Below, one piece after another: positions 50,119 to 59,636 of a stretch of DNA of 64,000 nt. The stretch spans positions 7,006,001 through 7,070,000 of the forward strand of contig NZ_CP029192.1 in assembly GCF_008642315.1 (NCBI RefSeq), given 5' to 3'. The first letter of the stretch is position 1. Each line of letters starts with the position of its first letter. Made by a program: the position numbers and the translations under genes. The stretch is from Streptomyces venezuelae. GTDB lineage: Bacteria; Actinomycetota; Actinomycetes; Streptomycetales; Streptomycetaceae. The notes beneath the pieces are model-generated. The model saw only the letters and a program-made list of their open reading frames with translations. It searched no databases and was not told the origin of the DNA.

Positions 50119-51543
50119 ATGGGACGACATGAGTGGAATTCGACCGCGCGACGGTGGCGTCTCACCGCTCTGCTCGGCGTCGGTCTGACCGTGCTCGCCC
50201 TGGTGATCACGTTGGTCAGCACACTGCCCGGCGACCGGGGAAGCACCGCTGGCACCACCCCGGACGGGGACAAGGTGCACGGCACGCCCGTCGTCCCGCC
50301 CGGCGCCCCCGAGCCGCAGGTGGGCTGGGGCTTCACCCACACCCAGTACAGCGCGGACGAGGGCGGCGACAAGGCCGTCGAGCGCGTCCGCGCCGAACTC
50401 GCGGACCAGGGCGGGCCGGTGCCGCAGATCCAGCACATCATGGGCTGGGGGGCGGGCAACCCGGAGCCGGTGAAGGGGCGTTACGACTTCTCGGCGATGG
50501 ACCGCCGGATGGACTTCGTCCGGGCGAGCAAAGGGACCCCCGTCGTCACGCTGTGCTGCGCGCCCGACTGGATGAAGGGCGGCGAGCCCGGCGCGGACAA
50601 CACGGACTGGAGCCAGCAGTCGCTGGAGACCGCTCCCGAGCGCGCGCACTACAAGGACTTCGCGAAGCTCGCCGCCACCGTGGCGAAGCGCTACCCGGAC
50701 GTGCGCCACTTCGTCGTCTGGAACGAGTTCAAGGGCTTCTGGAACGACGAGCAGGGCCGCTGGGACTACGAGGGGTACACCGAGCTCTACAACCTCGTCT
50801 ACAAGGAGCTCAAGAAGGTCGACGAGGACATCATGGTCGGCGGCCCCTACCTGGTCATGAACAGCGTCGACCCGCGCCAGACCGAGGGTGTCGCGAAGGA
50901 GCCGAAGGGCCCCTGGGGCCGCATGGACCAGCGGGTCCTCGACGCCTTCGACCACTGGAACAAGCACAAGGCGGGCGCCGACTTCGTGGTCGTCGACGGC
51001 TCCAGCTACACCGCCGACGACGAGCTGATCCCCGACGAGTTCAAGGCCACCGAGAAGTTCACGGACGTCGGCAAGTGGGTGCGGGAGCGGACCGGCGACC
51101 TGCCGCTGTGGTGGGCCGAGTACTACGTGGAGCCGGGCGACAGCCAGGACAACCGCGACGACTGGTCCGAGGCGCACCGCGTCGCCGTCCACGCGTCCGG
51201 CCTGATGGCGATGGTCCGCGGCGGCGCCACCAGCGGCTTCTACTGGAACCCGCAGAAGCGCGGCAAGAAATGCGCGGGCTGCCTCTGGACCTCGACGGAA
51301 CTGCCCGACGGGGGAGCGAAGTTGCCGATGCTGGAGCTGATCGAGCGGTTCGGCAAGGAGTTCGGCCCCGGCACGACGTACGAGAAGGTGTCCGTCGCCG
51401 CCGACGACCGGCCGCACGTCCGCGTCCTCGCGGACGACGAGGCCGTCCTCGTGGTCAACACCCTCGACCGGCGGATCAGCGCGAAGGTCGACGGGCGGCG
51501 CCTCGACATGGCTGGGTACGAGGTGAGGTGGCTGAAGAGGTAA
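50119..51543 (+). CDS. Membrane-anchored GH39-like glycoside hydrolase
   Basis: A 474-aa protein with an N-terminal membrane anchor (LTALLGVGLTVLALVITLVSTL, residues 15-36) and an outside TIM-barrel hydrolase. The acid/base Glu lies in RHFVVWNEFKGFW near residue 203 and the probable nucleophile in LPLWWAEYYVEPG near residue 334, the pattern of clan GH-A enzymes such as GH39. A small beta domain ends the protein (EAVLVVNTLDRRISAKVDGRRL). GH39-type hydrolases occur in exopolysaccharide loci (PslG), where they trim the polymer. Its position three bases from the end of the large flippase gene supports such a role. Beta-xylosidase annotation is possible but less likely with a membrane anchor. Confidence 0.8.
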   Translation: MGRHEWNSTARRWRLTALLGVGLTVLALVITLVSTLPGDRGSTAGTTPDGDKVHGTPVVPPGAPEPQVGWGFTHTQYSADEGGDKAVERVRAELADQGGPVPQIQHIMGWGAGNPEPVKGRYDFSAMDRRMDFVRASKGTPVVTLCCAPDWMKGGEPGADNTDWSQQSLETAPERAHYKDFAKLAATVAKRYPDVRHFVVWNEFKGFWNDEQGRWDYEGYTELYNLVYKELKKVDEDIMVGGPYLVMNSVDPRQTEGVAKEPKGPWGRMDQRVLDAFDHWNKHKAGADFVVVDGSSYTADDELIPDEFKATEKFTDVGKWVRERTGDLPLWWAEYYVEPGDSQDNRDDWSEAHRVAVHASGLMAMVRGGATSGFYWNPQKRGKKCAGCLWTSTELPDGGAKLPMLELIERFGKEFGPGTTYEKVSVAADDRPHVRVLADDEAVLVVNTLDRRISAKVDGRRLDMAGYEVRWLKR

Positions 51544-51546
51544 CTC

Positions 51547-54500
51547 TTACGCCATCGTCACGAACCGCTGGATCAGCGAGGCGAGGAGCACCGCGAGCAG
51601 CGGCAGCGAGAACCAGAAGCTCCCCTGCAGCCACCGCTGCTGCCGTACGCTCGGCGCCGCCGCGACCCGCACCAGCTCGCGCGCCCCGAGCAGCAGGACG
51701 AGCGCCACCGCGGCGAGCCCGCCCACGACCGACCACGGTGTCCATGTCACCTTCGGCCCCGCAGGGCCGGGGTCGGGCTTCGCGGCCCTGCCGTCCGGCT
51801 GCTCGCTCAGGGTGTAGAGGGTGGCGTCGGCGTTGGAGAAGACCTTCTTGAGGTCCTTGCGGCCGTCCAGGTGGTGGAGGAGTCGCGGCTCCCACGACGT
51901 CGAGTAGCCGGCGTCCAGTTGCAGATAGGTCGTCTGGCTGCGGTTGATCATCAGATACGAGTTGGGGCCCGCGTCCTTGAGTGCCTTCACCAGGCCCGAC
52001 ACCAGGACCGGGTCGGCGGGCGCGAGCGTGGGAACGTACTCCATCCGCTCCATGTCGCGGGCGCCCCACGGCATCGACGGGGTGACGTTCTCGACCGTGT
52101 CGTCGCTCATCCAGAGGAGCCGCGCCGTCGGGTCGTCGTGCTCGTACATGTACTCCATCGCCGCGACCTCGCCGGGCCGGATCCGTTCGAAGGGCTCGTT
52201 GCCCCAGCGGGCCACCAGGAACCCGCCCATCAGGACGAGCCCGGCCATCAGCGCGGCCAGCGGCGCGAGGCTCACCCGGTCGCGGTCGCGCTCGTCCGGG
52301 GTGATCCCCGCGCGCGGGAACAGCGCGAGACCGGCGAGCAGGGCGGCGCCCGGCAGCGCGAACATGAAGACGCGCAGGGCCATCTCGCCGCCGTACGACT
52401 GCATGCCGAAGCCCAGGAACGGCACGAAGGTCAGGACGAGCAGCGAGCGCTCGCTGTACTTGTTGAAGTGCCGCCGCCACCAGCCCCAGCACGCGAACGC
52501 CAGCACGGCGCCCGCCATCGCGACGCGCACGTACAGCACCAGCTGGTGCGACGAACTGCCGCCCTCGATGCGCCCGGACACCGACGACGACACGTTGCCG
52601 CCGACGCCGCCGACCCCGCCGAACAGCTCGTCGAAATGGCCCGACCAGTACGGTTCGGCGAGGAAGCCGAGCCAGACGACGACGAGCACGCCGAACAGGA
52701 TCGGCAGCCCGCGCAGCTCGGAGCGGCCGACCAGGACGAGCGCCGCCAGGACGCCGAGCATCACGAACGGCGTGAGCTGGTGGGTGGGGACCGTCGCGGC
52801 GAAGAGGCCCATGAGGACCAGGAGCAGCACGGCGCGCTCCCTGCGGCCCGCTGGCTCGACCTCGGTCTCGCCGGGCCGCCGCTTGGCCCACAGCACGCGC
52901 GGCGCACGGAACCACACCAGCAGCACGGCGACGAACGCGAGGTAGAGCAGGAACGTGAAGCCCTGCGGCGAGAAGTAGTCCTGCCCCACCCAGCCGCTCA
53001 GGACGAAGATCCACAGGCCCGTCCACTTGGCGCGCCAGGATGCGCGCAGGGAGCGCACGAGCAGGAACATCGGTGCCAGGCAGAGCAGTTGGATGACCGT
53101 CGGCCACCAGCGGATCACCTCGGTCAGGTCCGAGACGCCGCACGCCTTCGCGACGAACGCGGCCGCGGCGAAGAACCCGGGCCAGCTCCAGCGCGCGTCC
53201 AGATCCGGCACCGCGGTGCCCGTCCTGTCGATGTACTCCAGGAAGCCCAGGTGCTGCCAGGCCGTGGCGAACCGCGGCTCGCTCTCGATGACGGCGGGCA
53301 GCGCGTGCAGCGACACCACGGTCGCCAGCAGGGTGAGCAGGAGGAGGCTCTTGATCGGCCGGTCCATCCAGAGCAGCGCGGCGAACACGACGACCAGGAG
53401 CGCGGCGCCGACCAGCGTCGGCGTCGGCAGCACGGAGATCAGCCCGAGCCCGCCCATGTCGTCCAGGTCCTGCTCGCCGAGGCGGAGGGCGGGCAGCCAG
53501 TAGAGGGCGAGCGCGGCGGCGAGGAGCAGCGCCATGACGAGCACGTGGCGGCGGGGGGCGCGCGCTTCGGACGGCGGGGGTTCCTTGAGCGCCGCGGGTT
53601 CCGCGGGCTCCTGGGGCTCCACGTGTTCCGCGGGCTCCTGGGGCTCCACGTGTTCCGCGGGCTCCAGGGGCTCCACGGGTTCCGCAGCCTCTACGGGCTC
53701 CGCGGGCGTCGGCGCGTACGAGGGCTCTTGCGGTGCCTCGTGCGGTGCCTCGTGCGGTGCCTCGTCCGCCACCGGGCCGGCGGGGGATCTCAGCGCCCAG
53801 GTCGGCCGGTGCTCCATGTCGTCCCCCTCGCTCCGCGCCGCGGACGCCGTGAAGACGGGCGTGCCCGCGGCAGGCGTGCCAGGACCCGGCCGCACGTCCG
53901 GCCGCCGCTCCTGGTGGTCGAAGTCCAGTTGCACGGCGAGCTGGAGGGTGGGCGAGTCGAGCGACTCGCGCAACGCCCACGCGGGCCCGTGCCGCTCCTT
54001 GTGCGCCCTGCCCCCGGCGCCGGTTTCGCCCCCCGCCGCCACGGCCCGGACCTGCAAGGTGGGCGCGTCCGGCGTCCCCAGGTCGGCCAGGTCCCCGTCC
54101 GGAGCCGCGCGTTCGGCACCGGCCGAGGGCGCCGCCCGCACCACGCGGTACAGCTTCGGCGCCGCGACGGCCACGATCACGGCCAGGCTGGAGATCTCCG
54201 CGATGCCCGCGCCGGTCAGCCCCATGCGCGGCAGCAGGAGCAGCGTGAGCCCGAGCACCAGGACGCAGAGCAGGCCCTGGAGCCAGGCGATGCCCGAGGT
54301 CTTGCTCTGCGCGCGCTGCACCGCGAAGTACGTCTCCATGACGACCCGCAGCAGCGCCCCCACCGCGAACCAGCGCAGCAGGGGAGTGGCCGCGTCCGCG
54401 TACCCCTGCCCGAACATGCTCAGGATCAGCGGCGCCGCGAGGAACAGGACCCCGCACACCGGCAGCATGATCGTCGCCATCCGCCGCAGCGCGGCGCGGG

Positions 54501-55482
54501 TGTTGGCGGCGAGCAGCGCGGGGTCGTGCGCGCCCTCCACGGTCAGTGAGGCGCCCATGTTGATGGCGAGGAGGTTGACGGTGCCGCCGATGGTGGTGGT
54601 GATGTAGAAGTACGCGTTGTCGACGGAGCTGACCTGCGAGGCGACGATGACCGGGACGAGGTAGACCACGGCGAGCGAGAAGAGCGAGCCGGTGTAGTCG
54701 CCGGCCAGGAAGTGGCCGATCTCGCGCAGCGTCGGCGGGTGCGCCTTTCCGTCGGTGGCCTTCACGTGCCGCGGCACCAGGCGCCGGAAGACCAGCCAGC
54801 CGAGCGGGACGACCGACACGAGGATCGAGGCGACCCAGGAGACGAAGACTCCGGCGGTGGGGATCGCCGCGGCCATCGCGATGAGCAGGCCCAGCTTGGC
54901 GACCGAGAAGACGGTGTTGCCGACGGGCACCCAGAGCGCGCTGCGCAGCCCGGTCAGGACGCCGTCCTGCAGCGTCAGCACCGACCAGGCCACGACGGCG
55001 AGTATGAAGCCGATGCCGTGGACGGGCCCGTGCAGGAAGCGGTACGAGGGTCCCCACAGGTCGAGCGTGAGCAGGAAGAGGGCGGCGGCGAGCGCCACCG
55101 CCACCGAACTGCCCGCGTACGTACGGAAGATGAGCTTGCCCGTGGCGCGTCCCGCGATGGGGATGAACCGTGCGAGGGCGCCCGTCAGCGTCACGGCGGT
55201 GAGCCCCGCGAGGAGCTTCATCGCCGCGATCGCCGCCGATCCCTGGCCGACCGCCGACTCCGAGTAGTAGCGGGCGGCCGCGAGCCAGAAGCCGACGCCG
55301 AGCACGCCGGAGATGCCGGTGTTGAGCATCAGCGCGTACGCGTTGCGGAACAGCGGGCTGCTGCCGCCGCCCCGGCCCGGCAGGCGCATTCTGCGGGGCC
55401 CGCCGGACGTACCGGCCGGCGCCCGCTTGCCGGAGTCCCCGGAACCGGAGACGCCGGTGTGGGCCGTGGTCGTGTCAGACAC
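51547..55482 (-). CDS. Giant flippase (Wzx-like) plus GT-C/polymerase-like fusion
   Basis: A 1311-aa membrane protein with two large parts. Residues 1-450 are a polysaccharide flippase of the MOP/MATE type with 12-14 spans (LMLNTGISGVLGVGFWLAAARYYS; ILSMFGQGYADAATPLLRWFAVGALLRV; LTGAGIAEISSLAVIV). A Glu/Pro/Ala-rich cytoplasmic linker (450-640) contains EPAEHVEPQ repeats. Residues 640-1290 form a second membrane domain of about 12 spans. It has a large outside loop (DDTVENVTPSMPWGARDMERMEYVPT) resembling GT-C or O-antigen-polymerase-like proteins. One polypeptide could thus flip and polymerise or modify a lipid-linked glycan. The gene starts at ATG 55482, 8 bp inside the deacetylase gene. Confidence 0.85.
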   Translation of the reverse strand: MSDTTTAHTGVSGSGDSGKRAPAGTSGGPRRMRLPGRGGGSSPLFRNAYALMLNTGISGVLGVGFWLAAARYYSESAVGQGSAAIAAMKLLAGLTAVTLTGALARFIPIAGRATGKLIFRTYAGSSVAVALAAALFLLTLDLWGPSYRFLHGPVHGIGFILAVVAWSVLTLQDGVLTGLRSALWVPVGNTVFSVAKLGLLIAMAAAIPTAGVFVSWVASILVSVVPLGWLVFRRLVPRHVKATDGKAHPPTLREIGHFLAGDYTGSLFSLAVVYLVPVIVASQVSSVDNAYFYITTTIGGTVNLLAINMGASLTVEGAHDPALLAANTRAALRRMATIMLPVCGVLFLAAPLILSMFGQGYADAATPLLRWFAVGALLRVVMETYFAVQRAQSKTSGIAWLQGLLCVLVLGLTLLLLPRMGLTGAGIAEISSLAVIVAVAAPKLYRVVRAAPSAGAERAAPDGDLADLGTPDAPTLQVRAVAAGGETGAGGRAHKERHGPAWALRESLDSPTLQLAVQLDFDHQERRPDVRPGPGTPAAGTPVFTASAARSEGDDMEHRPTWALRSPAGPVADEAPHEAPHEAPQEPSYAPTPAEPVEAAEPVEPLEPAEHVEPQEPAEHVEPQEPAEPAALKEPPPSEARAPRRHVLVMALLLAAALALYWLPALRLGEQDLDDMGGLGLISVLPTPTLVGAALLVVVFAALLWMDRPIKSLLLLTLLATVVSLHALPAVIESEPRFATAWQHLGFLEYIDRTGTAVPDLDARWSWPGFFAAAAFVAKACGVSDLTEVIRWWPTVIQLLCLAPMFLLVRSLRASWRAKWTGLWIFVLSGWVGQDYFSPQGFTFLLYLAFVAVLLVWFRAPRVLWAKRRPGETEVEPAGRRERAVLLLVLMGLFAATVPTHQLTPFVMLGVLAALVLVGRSELRGLPILFGVLVVVWLGFLAEPYWSGHFDELFGGVGGVGGNVSSSVSGRIEGGSSSHQLVLYVRVAMAGAVLAFACWGWWRRHFNKYSERSLLVLTFVPFLGFGMQSYGGEMALRVFMFALPGAALLAGLALFPRAGITPDERDRDRVSLAPLAALMAGLVLMGGFLVARWGNEPFERIRPGEVAAMEYMYEHDDPTARLLWMSDDTVENVTPSMPWGARDMERMEYVPTLAPADPVLVSGLVKALKDAGPNSYLMINRSQTTYLQLDAGYSTSWEPRLLHHLDGRKDLKKVFSNADATLYTLSEQPDGRAAKPDPGPAGPKVTWTPWSVVGGLAAVALVLLLGARELVRVAAAPSVRQQRWLQGSFWFSLPLLAVLLASLIQRFVTMA
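53599..53706. repeat. 27-bp tandem repeats inside the fusion gene
   Basis: Four 27-bp units (two identical at 53599-53652, two degenerate to 53706) encode the 9-residue repeat EPAEHVEPQ in the linker. Nearby, a 12-bp unit CGGTGCCTCGTG is repeated three times from 53731 (residues EAPH). Unit number is likely to vary between strains. Confidence 0.85.
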
Positions 55483-56278
55483 GGGAACCGATCGCCCTCC
55501 GGCGGACTTGTCGGGCTCTGCGGACCAGGGCGTACCCCTTGGTCATGGCGCGGTCCCCGGCGAAGGCGCGGCCGATCGCGCGGCCCGCCACCAGGCGCTC
55601 GAACTCCTCGGCCCCGGTGGTGCGGCGCACGGTGACGCGCCGCAGGGCGTACGGCCCCTGGGCGCGGCGGGCCAGGCCGTTGCCGACGGCGAGCGCCTGC
55701 CGGAACCCGGTCTCGCGCACCCGCTCACGGACCCGCCGGCTGGAGTAGCCGTAGGGGTACGCGAACGACACGGGCCGGGTGCCCAGCTGGTCGGAGACGA
55801 TGTCGCGGCAGCGCCGCAGCTCGTACCGGAGCGTGCCCTCGTCGAGCTGGTCGAGCTCCGGGTGCGTGTGGCTGTGCCCGCCGATCTCCGCTCCGTCGGC
55901 GGCGAGTTCGCGCACCTGGTCCCAGTCGAGCATGCGGTCCAGGCCGCCCCCGGTGTCGTACTCGCCGCGCAGCCAGCCGGTGGAGACGAACAGCGTCGAC
56001 GCGAAGCCGTGCTTGGCGAGCACGGGCAGCGCGTACCGGTGCACGCCCTCGTAGCCGTCGTCGAAGGTGATCAGGACGGGCCGCTCGGGCAGCGGTCTTC
56101 CCGGTGACCGCCAGGCGGCGGCCAGCCGGGCGGTCGTGAGCGGCGTGAAGCCCTGCTCGCCGAGCACCTCCATCTGGCGTGCGAAGGCGTCGGGGGACAC
56201 CGACAGCGCGTGGGTCGCGGCGCTCGGCACGCGCGCCACGGAGTGGTACATCAGGATCGGCACGGCCTCCGTGCTCAT
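55475..56278 (-). CDS. Polysaccharide deacetylase (NodB/CE4 domain)
   Basis: A 267-aa CE4 enzyme. Motif 1 is LITFDDGYEGVHRYALPVL (catalytic base and metal Asp), motif 2 is GGHSHTHPELDQ (metal His pair), and motif 3 is SFAYPYGYSSRRV. PILMYHSVARVPSAATHALSVSPDAFARQMEVL is the typical lead-in. No signal peptide is visible, so it acts inside or is exported another way. It would remove acetyl groups from amino sugars of the polymer. Start ATG 56278 overlaps the GT2 stop by 4 bp and its end overlaps the flippase gene, so the cluster is one leftward transcript. Confidence 0.92.
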   Translation of the reverse strand: MSTEAVPILMYHSVARVPSAATHALSVSPDAFARQMEVLGEQGFTPLTTARLAAAWRSPGRPLPERPVLITFDDGYEGVHRYALPVLAKHGFASTLFVSTGWLRGEYDTGGGLDRMLDWDQVRELAADGAEIGGHSHTHPELDQLDEGTLRYELRRCRDIVSDQLGTRPVSFAYPYGYSSRRVRERVRETGFRQALAVGNGLARRAQGPYALRRVTVRRTTGAEEFERLVAGRAIGRAFAGDRAMTKGYALVRRARQVRRRAIGSRV

Positions 56279-57321
56279 GCGGCAGCCCCCTCGCCACCCG
56301 TGCTCCGCACGTCCCCGGCACGCCCGTCGACGGCGCCGATCGGTCCTGCCGAGAACGCGGCGCCTCCCCTGCGCGCACGGACGCTCCCGAGTACGTACCC
56401 TCCCGTCGCGGCGAACACTCCCGCCACGATGGCGCCCGCGCGCCCCGCGCCGCCCGGCCGTCCGAGCACCGCGTCGCGCAGCGCGCGGCCGACGCCGGAG
56501 GGCAGCACGCGCGTGGTGTACCGGCGTTCGGATTCGAGGCCCTTCGACGCGCCGACGCTGCGGGCGACGAGCGCCTTGGAGAGGCCTTCCGCGTACGTCC
56601 TCGTACGGAAGTAGCCGAACCGTTCCCGCGCGGCCGGCACCCGGTGGTGGATCACCGAGCGGTCGTCGATGAGCAGGACCGCGTCCGGGACCGCGCGGGC
56701 GAGACGGATGCAGAACTCCGTCTCCTCGCAGCCCAGCGGGCGCTTGTCGCCGTCGCGCCCGATGCCCGTGGCGAAGCCGCCCGCCGCGTCGAACGCGGTG
56801 CGCCGGAACGAGGCGTTGCCGCCGAGGACGTTGCGCACCCGCACCCGGCCGCGGGGGAGTCCCCGGTACGTACAGCCGACGACCCAGTCGAACTCCTCGG
56901 GGAACCAGACGGGCCGCCTGCCGGACTCCCAGGCGGGCAGGGTGCGGCCGCCGACGGCGAGGACCCGCGGGTCCTCGAACCCCTCGGCGAAGTACCGCAG
57001 CCAGTCCCGTTCGGCGACGGCGTCGTCGTCGAGGAAGGCGATGACGTCGCCGCGGGCCGCGGCGATCCCGGTGTTGCGGCCCGCCGAGAGGCCGCGGGGG
57101 CCCGCGTTGGCGAGCACCCGCACGTCCCCGGCATCCCCGGTGGCCTCGTACGCGCCGTACTCCTTGGTGAGCCGTTCCAGGAGCGTGGGGTTGTGGTCGA
57201 CCACGAGGAGCGTCTCCCGGGCCATCAGCGACTGTGCGCGGACGGAGGAGACCGCCGCGAGGATGTCCTCCCAGCGGTCCTCCGTGTACACGCAGACGAC
57301 GACGGAGATCTCCGTGCTCAA
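56275..57321 (-). CDS. Glycosyltransferase family 2
   Basis: A 348-aa inverting GT-A enzyme. The N-terminus EISVVVCVYTEDRWEDILAAVSSVRAQ and the DxD-like motif IAFLDDDAVAERDWLRYF (residues 97-114) bind the nucleotide sugar. GGNASFRRTAFDAAGGF and GCEETEFCIRLARAVPD contain the catalytic ED pair. The C-terminal segment GAIVAGVFAATGGYVLGS may touch the membrane. The start is a TTG at 57321 (LSTEISVVV), forming a TTGA overlap with the stop of the upstream GT2, with GGAGAGG as ribosome site. This explains why no ATG fits. Confidence 0.9.
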   Translation of the reverse strand: MSTEISVVVCVYTEDRWEDILAAVSSVRAQSLMARETLLVVDHNPTLLERLTKEYGAYEATGDAGDVRVLANAGPRGLSAGRNTGIAAARGDVIAFLDDDAVAERDWLRYFAEGFEDPRVLAVGGRTLPAWESGRRPVWFPEEFDWVVGCTYRGLPRGRVRVRNVLGGNASFRRTAFDAAGGFATGIGRDGDKRPLGCEETEFCIRLARAVPDAVLLIDDRSVIHHRVPAARERFGYFRTRTYAEGLSKALVARSVGASKGLESERRYTTRVLPSGVGRALRDAVLGRPGGAGRAGAIVAGVFAATGGYVLGSVRARRGGAAFSAGPIGAVDGRAGDVRSTGGEGAAA

Positions 57322-58151
57322 GACGCCTCTCCCCGTCCCGCGGGGACGGGCAGGGCGCGGGCTGCCTTGCGCCGCCCGCCGCGTCTGTCGCGGTTGGAGC
57401 GCTCCGAGAGGATCACCTTCAGTACGCGGATGCCGTCGCGGACGGCCCTGAGGTTGCTGGTGCCGTGGATGCGCAGGTACTCGTGGCTCGGGATCTCCTG
57501 GACCTTGAGCCCCGCCTTGACGACCCGGATGTTCATCAGGGTCTCGACCTCGAAGCCGGTGCAGTCGAGCTCGATCTTGTCGAGGCAGTGCCGCCAGAAG
57601 GCGTTGTAGCCGTAGCACAGGTCGGTGTAGCGGGCCCCGAACTTGGTGTTCACGACGGAGCACAGGACGTGGTTGCCGAGCTTGCGGATCGGCGTCATGT
57701 CGTCCGTGCCGCCGCCGTTGGCGAAGCGGGAGCCCTTGGCGAAGTCCGCGCCCGAGACGAGGGCGGAGACGTAGGAGACGATCTCCTGGCCGTCGGCCGA
57801 GCCGTCGGCGTCGACCATCACGATGATGTCGCCCGTGCACGCGGCGAAGCCGGTGATCAGCGCGTCGCCCTTGCCCTTGCCGAGCTGGCGGACGACCTTC
57901 ACGTCCGGCCACAGGTCCCGGGCCACGGCCACCGTGTCGTCGGTGGAGTTGCCGTCCACGAGGACGACCTCATGGATCCAGTCGGGCAGTGTCTTGAAGA
58001 CGTACGGAAGGTTCTCCGCTTCGTTCATGGCGGGTATGACCACACTGACGGGCGGTGTGATCGCCAAGTGCGTGGAGATCGGACGGTAGTTTACGGAGAT
58101 CTCTTTCAACGGGTCTTGTCCGGCATCTGCCGGGCGCACAAACGAACTCAT
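57318..58151 (-). CDS. Glycosyltransferase family 2 (DPM1/polyprenyl-phosphate type)
   Basis: A 277-aa GT-A enzyme of the dolichyl/polyprenyl-phosphate sugar synthase kind. Core motifs are VSVVIPAMNEAENLPYVFKTLPDWI, VVLVDGNSTDDTVAVA, the metal-binding IVMVDADGSADGQEI, and GSRFANGGGTDDMTPIRKLGN. FEVETLMNIRVVKAGLKVQEIPSHE matches the catalytic region. There are no C-terminal spans. It probably transfers a sugar to a lipid carrier, supplying the GT-C-like part of the 1311-aa protein. The first 32 residues are poorly conserved, so a start further in is possible. It is the first gene of the five-gene leftward cluster. Confidence 0.9.
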   Translation of the reverse strand: MSSFVRPADAGQDPLKEISVNYRPISTHLAITPPVSVVIPAMNEAENLPYVFKTLPDWIHEVVLVDGNSTDDTVAVARDLWPDVKVVRQLGKGKGDALITGFAACTGDIIVMVDADGSADGQEIVSYVSALVSGADFAKGSRFANGGGTDDMTPIRKLGNHVLCSVVNTKFGARYTDLCYGYNAFWRHCLDKIELDCTGFEVETLMNIRVVKAGLKVQEIPSHEYLRIHGTSNLRAVRDGIRVLKVILSERSNRDRRGGRRKAARALPVPAGRGEAS

Positions 58152-58513
58152 GAGTCCGGTGGTCCCTCTCGTCCGGTGGATCGCCCGCCCCCGGGCGGTC
58201 CGGCAATTGATCCGGTTCGAAAGGGGGGTTCACACTTGAGCATGACGAAATGGATCTCCGTGCATGCCGAGTGAGCTGGCATAGCGCGGGACGTGACTCG
58301 GCCGAAGAGCGGTCACCGAGCACGGCACCCCCCTACCGCGCCCCGCTCGGGTGCCACCGCGATCCTGAGCCCTCCCCCGGATCGCATTGCGTGATGGACC
58401 GTTGCGGGTGGATGTACGACGGTATTGATGATTGAGACTGTATGGCAAGACCTGGAACGTGGTCCCACGTTTCACATGATTTGAGTAATCTGTGCGATCA
58501 CATTCGGACTGCC
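58152..58513. other. 362-bp region upstream of the polysaccharide cluster
   Basis: No gene is supported. It contains a relatively AT-rich part (about 58405-58513) and a candidate leftward promoter, TTGCCA and TACCGT with an 18-bp spacer (58419-58448, minus strand). That would leave a 5' leader of about 260 nt, long enough for regulation of the glycan genes. Confidence 0.45.
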
Positions 58514-59635
58514 TTATTCCTTGCCCGTAGATCGAAATTTCCCGCCCCTGGATCGCATTCGACCCAGCTGCTTGAGCATTTTGTCGGCCGGTTCGAAGAA
58601 TTCCGGTCGTGATTGCACAGTGTTCCGCAGCGCCTTGACCGGTGCGCGTCGCGCGAGGTGTCCGAACGCCACCGGATGGCGCAGCGCCACCCAGCCCTCG
58701 GAGACGGTGAGATCACGGGTCTTGAGGGATTCCTTGTACGCCTTGTGGCCGCGGCCGAGGTCGAGGTACGCGATGCCGTCGGCCGCCGCGGCCTCGGCCA
58801 TGCGCAGATGCAGGACGAGACCGGGCGAGTACTTGGCGAACGCCGGGTCGTACGCGGGGAACCAGCAGGCGAGGACCCGTTCGGAGCGCAGCCCGAAGTG
58901 CGCGGCGACCGGCGCGTCCCCGGCGTAGAGGACCGAGAGGAGGCCGGCGAACGAGTCGGAGCGGGTGTGGAAGAGCCGGCGCACCAGATGGGTGATCCAC
59001 GGGTGTGCGAAGCGGTCGCTGCGGCCGGTCCTGCGGTACTGCGCGGACTTCCAGCCCATCAGCGTGGCCAGGACCGCGGGGTCGCGCTCGTCGTGCACGT
59101 AGCGGACCGGGCCGTGATCGCGGCCGAGTCTGCGCTCCTTGGCCAGTGTGGTGCGAGTGAACTTCGGTGCGCGCGAGCGAAGTTGGCCCAGATACGCCTC
59201 ATAGCCCCGGTCGACGTCCATGACGGGCGACGGAAACGAGCCGGACGCGCTCGCCTCGAACGGCGCCTGCCCGCCCACCAGGTGATCGAACTCCCACACC
59301 GACAGACCGCAGGCCCGCAGCAGGTCCCGCGCGTCCCAGTCGAAGCCCGGCCGGTGGACCAGGCCCTGGCAGTCCGAGACGCCGAGCCCGACGGCGCGGC
59401 CGACACCGGCGACGGACCGCTGGAAGGGCAGGAACGCGGTCCGCTCGCTCTCCTCGCGCACGACGGCGATCCGCACCCCGCGCCGCTCGTGCCCGATCGC
59501 GAGTGCGAATTCGGGGGAGAGGAAGGGGTTGGCGAGCTCGGGCGAGCCGTCGAGGTGCGCCTTGGACTGCAGTGCGGTCCACGCCGCCCGGTCGGCCGCG
59601 GTGAGTTCGCCGGGGCGGTGCACGGTGATGTTCAC
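58514..59635 (-). CDS. FemAB/BioF2-like GNAT-fold acyltransferase
   Basis: A 373-aa cytoplasmic protein of the acetyltransferase 'CelD/BcsL, FemAB-like' type (GNAT_6). The family pattern is visible in NPFLSPEFALAIGHERRGVRIAVV, PRDLLRACGLSVWEFDHLV-like spacing, and the later YGQLRSRAPKFTRTTLAKERRLGRDHG, SVLYAGDAPVAAHFGLRSERVLACWFPAYDPAFAKYSPGLVLHLRMAE and YLDLGRGHKAYKESLKT. In exopolysaccharide loci such proteins acylate the glycan or are linked to cellulose synthesis. It is transcribed with the small membrane gene upstream, one base apart. Confidence 0.85.
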   Translation of the reverse strand: MNITVHRPGELTAADRAAWTALQSKAHLDGSPELANPFLSPEFALAIGHERRGVRIAVVREESERTAFLPFQRSVAGVGRAVGLGVSDCQGLVHRPGFDWDARDLLRACGLSVWEFDHLVGGQAPFEASASGSFPSPVMDVDRGYEAYLGQLRSRAPKFTRTTLAKERRLGRDHGPVRYVHDERDPAVLATLMGWKSAQYRRTGRSDRFAHPWITHLVRRLFHTRSDSFAGLLSVLYAGDAPVAAHFGLRSERVLACWFPAYDPAFAKYSPGLVLHLRMAEAAAADGIAYLDLGRGHKAYKESLKTRDLTVSEGWVALRHPVAFGHLARRAPVKALRNTVQSRPEFFEPADKMLKQLGRMRSRGGKFRSTGKE

Positions 59636-59636
59636 G

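Noticed and set aside
53599..53765. Repeat array that at first sight could be a CRISPR
   Set aside because: Units are directly tandem without spacers, in frame, and encode a protein linker.
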